A stretch of DNA of 57,434 nucleotides from Salinivirgaceae bacterium. Its GTDB lineage: Bacteria; Bacteroidota; Bacteroidia; Bacteroidales; SZUA-534. Below the pieces are notes generated by a model. The model worked only from the letters and a program-made list of their open reading frames with translations. It made no database searches and had not been told where the DNA came from. Positions 1-8,331 of the stretch are shown here, in pieces. Within the stretch, counting starts at the first letter, position 1. Each line of letters starts with the position of its first letter. The position numbers and the translations under genes were made by a program. The stretch spans positions 1 through 57,434 of the forward strand of contig JAKSOL010000019.1 of NCBI GenBank assembly GCA_024405635.1. The letters are read 5' to 3'.

Positions 1-1147
1 TTTTTGCTGTGAGCGGTGGCAGAATAACGTTGCCTACAATGGCCATAACCAAAAATGCGGAACCGCTTTTGGTGCGTGGACCAAGGTTTTCGAGTGCCAG
101 CGAGAATTGCGTTGGGTACATAATCGACATAAAGAATGACACTCCAAGCATTGCGTAAACGCCTGTCATTCCTCCAATTACGATAATCACAGCGCAAAGC
201 ACCACGTTGATTAGGGCATAAACAACAAGCATGTCTTGCGGACGGAAACGGCCCATCAGCAAAGTGCCAATCCAACGGCCACCTAAAAAGGCAAGCATGT
301 AAAGTCCAAAAAATGTTGTTGCGGTACTCTCTGACAATCCAACGTATTTGCAACTGTAAATCAAGAACATGGCATTTACAGCAGTTTGTCCGCCGTTGTA
401 AAAGAACTGAGCAATAACACCATTGCGCAAGTGCGAACGACGCAACACACCAAAGTCAATCAGCTTGGCGTTGGCATCGGGCTCGCTCTCCTCCTCTATT
501 CGTGGCAGTTTGGTGATTGCTATTGCTGCTGCAATTACAATAAGCACAGTTGCCAGAATAAGGTATGGAATTTTCATTGAGTTGGTGGCAGTTGCAACAA
601 AACCATCCCAGCCGCCAGGATAGTCGGCAGGCAAAGTTTCGCGTGTAAAGTCGCTGTCGCCAAGCACCAATTTGCTCAAAAACATTGCGGCAATAAAAGC
701 ACCCAAACCATTGAACGATTGCGCCAAATTCAGTCGGCGAGGTGCACTTTCGGCATCACCAAGAACTGTAACATACGGATTGGCAGCGGTTTCCAAGAAA
801 CACATTCCGGTTGCAATTACGAAAAAGATGCCCAAGTAAGCCCAATATTGCTGTATTTGCGATGCTGGAAAGAAAAGCAATCCGCCCACAGCGGCAATAA
901 GCAAACCAACCACAATGCCAGCCTTGTAGCTATATCGTTTCATGAACATTGCAATTGGTATTGGGAAAATAAAATAGGCAATCCAATACGATGCCTCGGT
1001 TAGCGATGCCTGAAATGCCGACAATTCAAATGTCTTCATCAATTGGCGAATCATGGTAGGTAGCAGGTTGCTGCTTATGGCCCATATAAAAAACAGGCTG
1101 AAAATCAGCGTTAAAGCCACCACTAAACGGTTTTTGTTTTCTTTCAT
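1..1147 (-). CDS. fucP: FucP-type sugar:H+ symporter (MFS), C-terminus cut by window edge
   Basis: This is an inner-membrane proton symporter of the fucose/galactose/glucose branch of the MFS. The reverse strand reads open from an ATG at 1147 to the window edge, giving about 382 codons with no stop. The translation starts MKENKNRLVVALTLIFSLFF and is a chain of hydrophobic helices. The family hallmark ETAANPYVTVLG followed by RRLNLAQSFNGLGA is clearly present, as is the late motif MYPTQFSLALENLG. The missing end should be about 30-60 residues. It is the last visible gene of the minus-strand operon, 34 nt after the amidohydrolase stop. The neighbouring dehydrogenases and lactonase favour L-fucose or L-galactose as substrate; that is inference, because FucP relatives also carry other hexoses. 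Confidence 0.88.
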   Translation of the reverse strand, partial: MKENKNRLVVALTLIFSLFFIWAISSNLLPTMIRQLMKTFELSAFQASLTEASYWIAYFIFPIPIAMFMKRYSYKAGIVVGLLIAAVGGLLFFPASQIQQYWAYLGIFFVIATGMCFLETAANPYVTVLGDAESAPRRLNLAQSFNGLGAFIAAMFLSKLVLGDSDFTRETLPADYPGGWDGFVATATNSMKIPYLILATVLIVIAAAIAITKLPRIEEESEPDANAKLIDFGVLRRSHLRNGVIAQFFYNGGQTAVNAMFLIYSCKYVGLSESTATTFFGLYMLAFLGGRWIGTLLMGRFRPQDMLVVYALINVVLCAVIIVIGGMTGVYAMLGVSFFMSIMYPTQFSLALENLGPRTKSGSAFLVMAIVGNVILPPLTAK

Positions 1148-1181
1148 AGTATTGAGATTTGGTTTTGGTTTGATGCTTTTT

Positions 1182-2108
1182 TTAGTCTTCCACCATATTT
1201 TTCACGTATGGCAGTTTTTCAAGGTTTTTCAACCCATAAAAGTCAATGGCATTTTGTCCAAGGAACAAACGCAACTCATTGTCGTTTAGCAATTTGCTAC
1301 CGAACAGAAAGTTATACGACATTGTGTAGGTTATAGCAACCATTGTGCGCGGATAGTCCGATCCCCACATCAGTTTTTCAATGCCAACGGTATCGGCAGC
1401 TTTGCGAATGGCCTCAACTGCGCCTTTGTATGGATAAAACTCATTGTGAAACAGCCAAGTAATGCCTCCCGACTCTATCATCACGTTTTTGTTAAGCGCC
1501 AATTTAAGTTGATGCTCCCAACCCGGTCGGTTAACCATTCCAAAGTGACCGAGTGCCACTTTTAAGTTTGGGTACGATTGTATAATTTCTTGCATTTCAG
1601 CAATTTGGGTGTCGCCTTCGGCCAAATCGATTGACAGAATAATGCCTTTTTGCTCCATCAACGCATACATTTGCATCAATTCTGGAGTGTTGAGCATATA
1701 GCGTTTGGCTGATGTAATCATTTTTTCGGCTGGCAGTTTAATGGCCTTGAAACCTCTTTCAATCAGCAATTTGCCTTGCTCAAAAGCGTTTGGCTTGCGC
1801 ACATCGACCAATCCACAGCAGAAAAAACGATTTGGATATTTTTCTTGAACTTGCTGCAAATAATCGTTTTGGTCGCCATCAAGATACTCTTGAGTAACCA
1901 CAGCCGCACTCACGCGAGCATAGTTCATGTTGGCCAAAAACATTTCGGCGCTGTTGCAGCCATCTGTCATGTATGGCGGCATCATCTGCCTTACGCTGCC
2001 CATAAAAAGGCTTTGTCCGCCTTGCAACGACTTTACAGGCTGCCCGTTAAGTTCGGTGTCTTGCTTGAGCCACAAGTGCGAGTGAGCATCAACAATTGTA
2101 AAGTCCAT
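1182..2108 (-). CDS. Amidohydrolase, probable sugar lactonase (L-fuconolactonase-like)
   Basis: This 308-residue TIM-barrel metal hydrolase belongs to the amidohydrolase-2 family, which includes L-fuconolactonases, L-rhamnonolactonases and related aldonolactone hydrolases. The sequence opens with the metal-binding HxH motif (VDAHSHLW, residues 6-13), has the barrel histidine in ALGHFG, and the late aspartate in MWGSDYPR. No signal peptide is present, so it is cytoplasmic. Its ATG overlaps the upstream dehydrogenase stop by one base (TAATG), a sign of translational coupling. In this operon it would open the lactone produced by the aldo/keto reductase, giving the aldonate. The family is certain; the substrate is inferred from neighbours. 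Confidence 0.85.
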   Translation of the reverse strand: MDFTIVDAHSHLWLKQDTELNGQPVKSLQGGQSLFMGSVRQMMPPYMTDGCNSAEMFLANMNYARVSAAVVTQEYLDGDQNDYLQQVQEKYPNRFFCCGLVDVRKPNAFEQGKLLIERGFKAIKLPAEKMITSAKRYMLNTPELMQMYALMEQKGIILSIDLAEGDTQIAEMQEIIQSYPNLKVALGHFGMVNRPGWEHQLKLALNKNVMIESGGITWLFHNEFYPYKGAVEAIRKAADTVGIEKLMWGSDYPRTMVAITYTMSYNFLFGSKLLNDNELRLFLGQNAIDFYGLKNLEKLPYVKNMVED

Positions 2109-3127
2109 TATTCAAAGTTTATAAGAATGCGAAAAACATTGCCAGGGGCGGCGTTCCATTTCTCGAGTGCGCTGTGTGCCTGGTCGGGATAGAAAATGCC
2201 CGATATGAGTTCGTCGACCGGACAAGTGCCGCGTTTCATGTACTCCATCACAGCCTTAAAGTCGGCTGGCATTGCGTTGCGCGAACCACGAATGGTAATC
2301 TCCTTTTTCACAAAAAGCGATGTGTTGAACGAAATATTCTCTTTTGCATAACCGATGCAAACTACACGTCCGGCAAACGCAACCTCCTCAATAGCAGCAA
2401 CGTACGTTTGTGGACGGCCAACAGCCTCAATTACCACATTTGGACCTTCGCCCGCAGTTATTGCCTGCAACTTGTCGTGCAAATTTTCGGTAGCCGAATT
2501 TATTGTGAACGATGCACCAAGACGTTTAGCAAGTTCAAGTTTGGTGTCGTCAACATCAACCGCAATAACTTTTGCACCACGCAACGACGAACGTACAATT
2601 GCTCCAACGCCAATCATGCCGCAACCAAACACCATAACGGTATCGGAGTCGGTAACTTCGGCACGATTAACAGCATGAAAACCAACGCTCATTGGCTCAA
2701 CCAATGCAAAATCGCGAGCCGATATGCCTGCATCAGGAATAACTTTTTCCCATGGCACTAGCAAATAATCGCGCATTGCGCCATCGCGTTGTACTCCAAG
2801 CGTTTGATTGTGCTCGCACGCATTTGGCTGACCGTGTTGGCAGGCAGCGCAATGTCCGCAAGCTGTGTATGGGTTAACGGTTGCATTCATTCCCGGTTTC
2901 AAGAATTCGGGAACCGACTCGCCCACTTCCTCAATTATTGCACCTATTTCGTGCCCTGGAATGACTGGCATTTTAGCCAATCCGTTCATTCCACGAAAAG
3001 TATTTAAATCGGAGCCGCAAAAGCCCACGTAACGTATTTTTAGCAAAACATGTCCTGGCTTAACCTCTGGCATTGGTATATCGGCAAGCACAACCTTGCC
3101 TTTTTCAATTATTTGTACAGCTTTCAT
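2108..3127 (-). CDS. Zinc-dependent medium-chain alcohol dehydrogenase
   Basis: This is a cytoplasmic NAD(P)-dependent MDR dehydrogenase of 339 residues, the usual size. It shows the catalytic-zinc region (GFCGSDLN with Cys37, then the PGHE motif), a structural-zinc cysteine cluster (CGHCAACQHGQPNAC, roughly residues 91-105) and a Rossmann turn FGCGMIGVGAI near 170. Family members oxidise sugar alcohols, aldonate derivatives or threonine. Between an aldose dehydrogenase-like gene and a lactonase-like gene, a plausible role is oxidation of the 2-keto-3-deoxy acid of L-fuconate, or of another polyol intermediate. That role is not visible in the sequence. It lies 56 nt after the aldo/keto reductase and overlaps the next gene by one base. 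Confidence 0.87.
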   Translation of the reverse strand: MKAVQIIEKGKVVLADIPMPEVKPGHVLLKIRYVGFCGSDLNTFRGMNGLAKMPVIPGHEIGAIIEEVGESVPEFLKPGMNATVNPYTACGHCAACQHGQPNACEHNQTLGVQRDGAMRDYLLVPWEKVIPDAGISARDFALVEPMSVGFHAVNRAEVTDSDTVMVFGCGMIGVGAIVRSSLRGAKVIAVDVDDTKLELAKRLGASFTINSATENLHDKLQAITAGEGPNVVIEAVGRPQTYVAAIEEVAFAGRVVCIGYAKENISFNTSLFVKKEITIRGSRNAMPADFKAVMEYMKRGTCPVDELISGIFYPDQAHSALEKWNAAPGNVFRILINFE

Positions 3128-3183
3128 TTTATTCTATTATTATGTTTTTATTATATGATAACTTGCTAATAATCATAAACTTA

Positions 3184-4116
3184 CTAACTATTAACCCAAG
3201 TATCGCGAAATCCTGGCTCAAAAATCTTTATCACATCGGCCAACAATTGCTCGTCAATAGGTTCGTCGGCATATTTTATGGTTTTAAGCACATTATTTGG
3301 ATTGGTTGTGCTGAACAATGTGGTGGCAATGTGCGGATTGTTCATTGAAAAATGCACAGCCAAGCGCTCAATTGATTCGCCCTTCGATTTGCAGAACTCG
3401 CAAGCCTTGCGTGCTAAGCGTTGCAATGCTGCAGGAGCTGGATGCCAATCGGGCGCACCACGCTCGGTTAACAGTCCCATTGAGTATGGCGATGCGTTGA
3501 TTATGCCCAAGTTGCGCTGCTCAAAATAATCGAAGTAATCCGAAAGCGCATCATCGTTAAGTGTGTAGTGGCAAAACGACAATATCGATTCAACAAGGCC
3601 CTTTGGTGTGTGCTCAATCACGTACTTAAAGTGGCGAAGTGTTAAATTGGTTATGCCCACGTGCTTAACAATTCCTTGCTCTCGCAATTCGGCAAGTGCT
3701 GGCAATGTTTCGTTGCAAACCTGCTCAAGGTCAGCAAACTCAATGTCGTGAACATTAATAAGATCGATGTAGTTAACATTCAAGCGGTCCATGCTTTCAA
3801 AAACGCTCTCTTTTGCGCGTTTGCCCGAGTAATCCCAAGTGTTTACACCGTCTTTGCCGTATCGGCCCACCTTAGTCGAAAGGTAATATTTGTTGCGGTC
3901 GATATTCTTAAGCGCTTTGCCAAGCACTGTTTCTGCTTTGTAGTGGCCATAATATGGCGACACATCAATAAAGTTGATGCCATTTTCAACAGCTGTATAA
4001 ACGGCTTCGATGCCCTGCTCCTCTTTTAGCGAGTGAAAAACGCCACCAAGCGACGATGCGCCAAAGCCAACATTGCTGACCTTCATTCCGGTCTTTCCAA
4101 TTTCTTTGTAATTCAT
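3184..4116 (-). CDS. Aldo/keto reductase, L-galactose/L-fucose dehydrogenase-like
   Basis: This is a 310-residue aldo/keto reductase. The family fold is shown by NFIDVSPYYG with the catalytic Asp and Tyr, by the lysine in YLSTKVGRYG and by the histidine in INVHDIEF. Overall it reads like the L-galactose / D-threo-aldose (L-fucose) 1-dehydrogenase group, which oxidises the sugar at C1 to a lactone in the cytoplasm. I start it at the ATG at 4116 (MNYKEIGKTGMKVS), which is where family members begin. An upstream in-frame ATG at 4203 would add 29 unusual residues and run through the nested inverted repeats of the leader. It is the first gene of the operon, so the promoter should lie in 4117-4292. 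Confidence 0.85.
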   Translation of the reverse strand: MNYKEIGKTGMKVSNVGFGASSLGGVFHSLKEEQGIEAVYTAVENGINFIDVSPYYGHYKAETVLGKALKNIDRNKYYLSTKVGRYGKDGVNTWDYSGKRAKESVFESMDRLNVNYIDLINVHDIEFADLEQVCNETLPALAELREQGIVKHVGITNLTLRHFKYVIEHTPKGLVESILSFCHYTLNDDALSDYFDYFEQRNLGIINASPYSMGLLTERGAPDWHPAPAALQRLARKACEFCKSKGESIERLAVHFSMNNPHIATTLFSTTNPNNVLKTIKYADEPIDEQLLADVIKIFEPGFRDTWVNS

Positions 4117-4119
4117 ATA

Positions 4120-4207
4120 AATAGTGTGTTCTAAAAGGTTTTGTTTTCGCAAGATAAAAGTTTTAATAGTAAAAAATACTTTTATTATTTCTTTTTTACA
4201 CACTATT
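4120..4207 (-). promoter_or_regulatory. Nested inverted repeats in the leader of the fucose-type operon
   Basis: A perfect 10-bp inverted repeat (AATAGTGTGT at 4120-4129 and ACACACTATT at 4198-4207) brackets a second perfect 8-bp inverted repeat (ATAAAAGT near 4154-4161 and ACTTTTAT near 4179-4186). The outer arm ends only 3 nt before the aldo/keto reductase ATG. The transcript could fold into a long interrupted stem, or the DNA could be a repressor or activator site. No known operator is recognised. Confidence 0.5.
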
Positions 4208-4292
4208 GAATATCAAACACTTGGACACAAAAAAAAACCACACCAATGCTTGATGCGACTTTATTTTGAAAAACCAGCAACTGTGTTTAACC

Positions 4293-5594
4293 TTATTTCT
4301 CTTGCGGATTATACATGCATCCATTAAACAGAATTGTACCCGATGAACTCTCTCGAATACCATAAACAAAAGGTCGGTTTAAGTCAAGAACTTTAGGCAA
4401 CGATTGTTGAGGAACACAAGTTACGGCATTGGAAATTTGGGTAACTGCAGCTGCCTCAACCGACTCTTCGTTTATTGCAAAAAAGGTTTTTTGAATTACT
4501 TCCGAAACAAAAACATCTACGCTTTCGTCTTCAATCATTGGAGCAAAATTGGCCAAACTTGGCACAAAAGCATCACTAATGCCCATTGCTTTCAATACAG
4601 AATTTGCGTCTTTGGTTGTAAACCTAACTTCATACTTTGGTATTAGGCAAACAACATCTTCCTTTTTCAATTTAGTTACAACACTATCCCACTCTGTTTT
4701 AAGCAATTGAGCAACTTCGGTCACCGTTTTTCCTTCGGTTGGAAGTACAAAAAATGTATTGAATGCGCCATTGCCCATTTCAATTTCGGCATATTGATAG
4801 TTGGCATTTTCGTAATATTTAATTTTCCGCTGGTCGTGCATAAAATCTGTGTTAACCACACCGTCCAACATTGTTGTAAAATCGCGAGGCTCGGTGTTGT
4901 TCTTGTCAAATTTTTCGTTCCATTGAGCCTTAAAATACACCGCATTAAACAGCAGTATAACTGCGTTGGCATCAATAGTATTTACCATTTCCTTTATGCG
5001 ACCATTGGTTTGCTTACTACACCATTCGTTAATTACCGATGGTAGTTGCACATCGGCAAAGTTGGCTATGCTAAATTCGGCATTGAACACTGTTTTCAAT
5101 GTGTTGATATATTGTTCTTTAGCTGGATAATTCTGGTTATTCCAAATTGCATTTGCTAGATTGAATTCAACTCCAGCATCGGCTTTATACAATTCTGTAG
5201 TTAGCGTGTTGTAATAGTCGTTAACCTGCGATAAAGTGTAATTAGAAAAACCTATTGCGGCCTTAATTTGGTCAAGAGTATTGCCTTCGGCTCCGTTTTG
5301 CAACATTGCCAAAGCTATTGACATGCTCAACGGCGACACAAAACAATTTTGGCCAATTTGCTGTTGGTTAATTTGATACAAGAAATCCCAAGCAAACCGA
5401 TTGCAATTGTTGTTTATCTGTTTTTGCGAGTCGGATAATTGAACAAAGTGGCGCGGATAAATCTCTTCGTATGGCGCTGATGGATTTGGTTTTTCGGTTT
5501 GCGGATTGTCAATCACTTGAGGAGCAGTATTTGATTTTTCGCACGATGCAAACATTACAATTATCACCGATAGAGTTAATATAACCTTCTGCAT
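4293..5594 (-). CDS. Serpin (serine/cysteine protease inhibitor), lipoprotein
   Basis: This 433-residue serpin has a lipoprotein signal (hydrophobic core, then the lipobox FASC with Cys18), so it should be anchored in the outer or inner membrane facing outward. Family landmarks are FVSPLSMSIALAMLQNGAEG, NAVYFKAQW, the hinge EESVEAAAVT (residues 376-385) and the C-terminal NRPFVYGIRE / GTILFNGCMYNP. Counting 17 residues from the hinge glutamate puts P1 at about Thr392 and P1' at Cys393, in NAVTCVP. The alanine-rich hinge suggests an inhibitory rather than a dead serpin, although the usual hinge glycine is Ser378. Bacteroidota serpins such as Tannerella miropin inhibit host or self proteases. 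It is monocistronic by position. Confidence 0.93.
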   Translation of the reverse strand: MQKVILTLSVIIVMFASCEKSNTAPQVIDNPQTEKPNPSAPYEEIYPRHFVQLSDSQKQINNNCNRFAWDFLYQINQQQIGQNCFVSPLSMSIALAMLQNGAEGNTLDQIKAAIGFSNYTLSQVNDYYNTLTTELYKADAGVEFNLANAIWNNQNYPAKEQYINTLKTVFNAEFSIANFADVQLPSVINEWCSKQTNGRIKEMVNTIDANAVILLFNAVYFKAQWNEKFDKNNTEPRDFTTMLDGVVNTDFMHDQRKIKYYENANYQYAEIEMGNGAFNTFFVLPTEGKTVTEVAQLLKTEWDSVVTKLKKEDVVCLIPKYEVRFTTKDANSVLKAMGISDAFVPSLANFAPMIEDESVDVFVSEVIQKTFFAINEESVEAAAVTQISNAVTCVPQQSLPKVLDLNRPFVYGIRESSSGTILFNGCMYNPQEK

Positions 5595-5719
5595 TTCAGT
5601 TAATTATTAAATAGTTACGTACTTATGTAATAGTTATCACAAAGTAAAATCGAAAATTAAACTTAGATATTGTCACAAACAAAAAAGCACTCACCATGTG
5701 GCAAGTGCTTTAATGTAAG

Positions 5720-5793
5720 TGATTCGGAAGGGATTCGAACCCTTGACCCACAGCTTAGAAGGCTGTTGCTCTATCCAGCTGAGCTACCGAACC
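5720..5793 (-). tRNA. tRNA-Arg (anticodon TCT)
   Basis: The reverse strand folds as a full cloverleaf. The acceptor stem pairs GGTTCGG with CCGAATC, the D arm is GCTCAGCTGGATAGAGC, the anticodon stem-loop is ACAGC-CTTCTAA-GCTGT, and the T arm contains GGTTCGAATCC. The discriminator is A and no CCA is encoded. Anticodon TCT reads AGA arginine codons. Confidence 0.97.
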
Positions 5794-5980
5794 GACTTTG
5801 CGGTGCAAAAATATACTTTATCGGTTGCTTTGCAAATAATAATCGGCACGAATCGTATGTACAACAAATTCGTATAAATCAACAACATACAAGCAAATGC
5901 AAAATATAATTGAACAATCACGCTACAATTTTTATTGTTCATAATGCGCAAATGTTGTTTATACAACTACCTATTGAGCA

Positions 5981-6014
5981 AAAAAAACGGCGATTAACAA
6001 ATTAACCGCCGTTT
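5981..6014 (-). terminator. Intrinsic terminator after the 6037-6795 gene
   Basis: An 8-bp stem (AAACGGCG 5985-5992 with CGCCGTTT 6007-6014) is followed on the minus strand by a run of T (A's at 5981-5987 on the plus strand). It lies 23 nt past the stop. Confidence 0.85.
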
Positions 6015-6036
6015 GTATTTTATGTGTAACTATTAA

Positions 6037-6795
6037 CTATTTGTTACCTGTAAGCATATTGTACTGAACGGTTATATAACCGTCGTTTGGGAATAGTTTT
6101 TTACCCAAAGTAATAACATCAATAGCATCTTTCTTTTTTCCTTCGCCGTTTAAGGTTTGGCTGTATGTGAAAATGCCGTTTGAAATAAGGTTTTTCACAA
6201 TTGGATCAAATTTTACTGTATTGTTCACAATTTGATCTTTCAGGTTTTCACGAGCCTCGTCCATATCGTGTTCGCCTTGCACTGAGTTGTTTGACAAGTT
6301 GTGGCAGATGCCTGTAAAATAAAGGAACGAATAGTCGGTATTGCGGCAAAGTTTAGCGTAGTTTTTTGCTTCTGATGCAGCTTTTGAATACTGTTTATTA
6401 TCAAAATATTTTTTTATCTCATCGCGTTTACTTTTGCGCAACATGTCAAGAAAATCTTGGTTTTGTGCATATATCTCGCCATCGTCTTTGCGAACAAACT
6501 TTTGAGCATACTTAACAGCTTGACGCATACCATCTTTATAATCGGCACGCACATCTGGATCGTCAGACTCATACAATTTTACCATACACATTGCAGCGTA
6601 TAAGTAAGGTTCCGACTCACGACCAGCAGCAGGGTCGTTGCAAAGGTCGTCGGCCTTAAAAAGGCAAAGTTCGTACTTACCACTATTATACATTTTTGCA
6701 AGTTTGGCGTTGTGGCCACCTTTTACTTGTGCCGATGCCGATAAAGTTGCCATCAGCATTATTGAAGCTAAAAACGAAGATAGTTTCATATTCAT
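6037..6795 (-). CDS. Unknown secreted/periplasmic protein, probably helical repeat (TPR-like)
   Basis: I do not recognise the family. The 252-residue product starts with a clean Sec signal peptide (MNMKLSSFLASIMLMATLSA, cleavage after SASAQ). The mature part is helical and rich in Lys, Asp, Tyr and Asn. It contains segments such as KLAKMYNSGKYELCLFKAD and YFDNKQYSKAASEAKNYAKL that resemble degenerate TPR helices, and ends in a TPR-like NDGYITVQYNMLTGNK. There is no lipobox. It stands alone between tRNA-Arg and the paaK-like gene, with terminators on both sides, so it is its own transcription unit. A scaffold or adaptor role would be a guess. Confidence 0.75.
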   Translation of the reverse strand: MNMKLSSFLASIMLMATLSASAQVKGGHNAKLAKMYNSGKYELCLFKADDLCNDPAAGRESEPYLYAAMCMVKLYESDDPDVRADYKDGMRQAVKYAQKFVRKDDGEIYAQNQDFLDMLRKSKRDEIKKYFDNKQYSKAASEAKNYAKLCRNTDYSFLYFTGICHNLSNNSVQGEHDMDEARENLKDQIVNNTVKFDPIVKNLISNGIFTYSQTLNGEGKKKDAIDVITLGKKLFPNDGYITVQYNMLTGNK

Positions 6796-6932
6796 AGATA
6801 TTTAGCAACCAATGGGTTGGTGTTAAAAAATATGCTTTTGTTTGATTTAATTGGCGAAAAATACAAAGAAAACGGCAAATGCGAAAAAAACCTTTTGATT
6901 TTACGAATTGCTACCATTTTAATAGTGTGCAT

Positions 6933-6967
6933 AAAAAAAGCACGTTTGTTTTCAAACGTGCTTTTTT
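6933..6967 (-). terminator. Terminator of the arylpyruvate operon
   Basis: A long near-perfect dyad (AAAAAAGCACGTTTG, loop, CAAACGTGCTTTTTT) lies 24 nt past the paaK-like stop. It is A/T-tailed on both sides, so it could work in both directions. On the minus strand it ends the five-gene operon. Confidence 0.88.
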
Positions 6968-6990
6968 GCTAATTATTTCAAGATTTGAAA

Positions 6991-8298
6991 TTATCCCTTA
7001 AAATTACGTTTATCGTTAACGTGTTTAGCCTTGCCCATTGAACGTTCGATGCCCATTGGAGGTAAAATGTGAATGTTTGGCTTAATACCAACCATTGATA
7101 CTATGCGGTCAAACAAAGGTTTAATGTATGGCATTTGCATCTCGGGGCTAGCATTAAAGTATTCGGGTTTCAATTCCACATCAAGGTCAAAGGTGTCCTC
7201 GTTGTTTACACGATCAACTGTGATGAAGTAGTACGGTTGGAATGCTGGGAATTCGGTTAAGCAAGCCTCAATTTGCGAAGGGAACACATTTACACCACGA
7301 ATAATCATCATATCGTCGCTACGGCCAAGGATGCGATCCATGCGAACTGCGGTACGGCCACACTCGCAAGGTTCATAAATCAAACGAGTTAGGTCGCGTG
7401 TACGATAGCGAAGTATTGGCATTGCCTCTTTGCAAAGTGAAGTGAACACTAGTTCGCCAAACTCGCCAGGAGCAACAGGTTCCAAGGTATCGGGATTGAT
7501 AATCTCTGGATAGAACATGTCTTCCCAAAGGTGGGTTCCGTTTTGGCACTCGCACTCGCCTCCTACACCAGGTCCACACATTTCGGTAAGTCCGTAAATA
7601 TCAATAGCCTTAATATGGAGTTTTTCCTCAAGTTCTTTGCGCATGCCATCGGTCCAAGGTTCAGCACCAAAGAAACCAACTTTCAATTTCATTTTGTCGA
7701 TAGAAACCACATTGCTGTTATGAATAGCTTCGGCCAAGTGCATTGCATACGATGGAGTACAGCAAAGAACGGTAGAGCCAAAGTCTTGCATAAGCATTAT
7801 TTGTTTTTCGGTGTTTCCTGCCGATGTTGGCAATTGAACTGCACCAATTTTAGCTGCACCGTCGTGAGCTCCAAGTCCACCGGTAAAAAGTCCGTAACCG
7901 TAAGATACTTGCACAATGTCGTCTTTAGTAACACCACCTGCCGACATTACACGAGCAACACCCTCGGCCCACATATCAATATCGTTTTTGGTGTAGGTAT
8001 CAACTACAGGTTTGCCAGTTGTTCCCGATGATGCGTGAATACGAACCACCTCGCTTTGTGGAACGCATTGAAGACCAAATGGATACTCGTCGCGAAGGTC
8101 GAATTTGGTTGTAAATGGAAGTTTTACAATATCGTCGATGCTTTTAATATCCTCAGGCTTAACGCCCATCTCGTCCATCTTTTTCTTGTAGAACTCAGTG
8201 TTTTCGTAGCACTTTTTAACAATTTTTTTCAGACGTTCTCCTTGGAGTTGGCGCATTTCTTCGCGACCCATACACTCCATTTTTGGATTGTAAATCAT
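6991..8298 (-). CDS. paaK: Phenylacetate-CoA ligase-like AMP-binding enzyme
   Basis: This 435-residue adenylate-forming enzyme is of the PaaK family, which interconverts arylacetates and arylacetyl-CoA with ATP, AMP and pyrophosphate. It has the phosphate loop SSGTTGKP, the A5-type motif YGLTEMCGPG, the hinge region GRSDDMMIIRGVNVFPSQIE and the C-terminal lysine segment ERSMGKAKHV. I start it at the ATG at 8298 (MIYNPKMECMGREEM), where the family begins; the ATG at 8331 would add an unconserved AT-rich leader. It is last in the operon after aminotransferase and iorBA. It may activate phenylacetate or indoleacetate, or salvage the ferredoxin-oxidoreductase product; the direction in vivo is not visible. 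Confidence 0.92.
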   Translation of the reverse strand: MIYNPKMECMGREEMRQLQGERLKKIVKKCYENTEFYKKKMDEMGVKPEDIKSIDDIVKLPFTTKFDLRDEYPFGLQCVPQSEVVRIHASSGTTGKPVVDTYTKNDIDMWAEGVARVMSAGGVTKDDIVQVSYGYGLFTGGLGAHDGAAKIGAVQLPTSAGNTEKQIMLMQDFGSTVLCCTPSYAMHLAEAIHNSNVVSIDKMKLKVGFFGAEPWTDGMRKELEEKLHIKAIDIYGLTEMCGPGVGGECECQNGTHLWEDMFYPEIINPDTLEPVAPGEFGELVFTSLCKEAMPILRYRTRDLTRLIYEPCECGRTAVRMDRILGRSDDMMIIRGVNVFPSQIEACLTEFPAFQPYYFITVDRVNNEDTFDLDVELKPEYFNASPEMQMPYIKPLFDRIVSMVGIKPNIHILPPMGIERSMGKAKHVNDKRNFKG

Positions 8299-8331
8299 AG
8301 TTTTATTCTTAATAAATGGTTTAATTTTCAA

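Noticed and set aside
2174..2761. 195-codon plus-strand ORF inside the zinc dehydrogenase
   Set aside because: It is antisense to a conserved gene, has no family match and is composed of unusual Cys/Asn/His runs, as expected for a shadow frame.
4117..4203. Longer aldo/keto reductase start at 4203
   Set aside because: The added 29 residues are unlike the family and the stretch is occupied by the nested repeats.
5670..5909. Plus-strand ORF of 79 codons over tRNA-Arg
   Set aside because: The peptide is the well-known artefact of reading a tRNA complement in frame (DSEGIRTLDPQLRRLL type). The cloverleaf on the minus strand explains it.
7531..8031. 166-codon plus-strand ORF inside the paaK-like gene
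   Set aside because: Shadow of the conserved minus-strand gene; no domain or signal seen.
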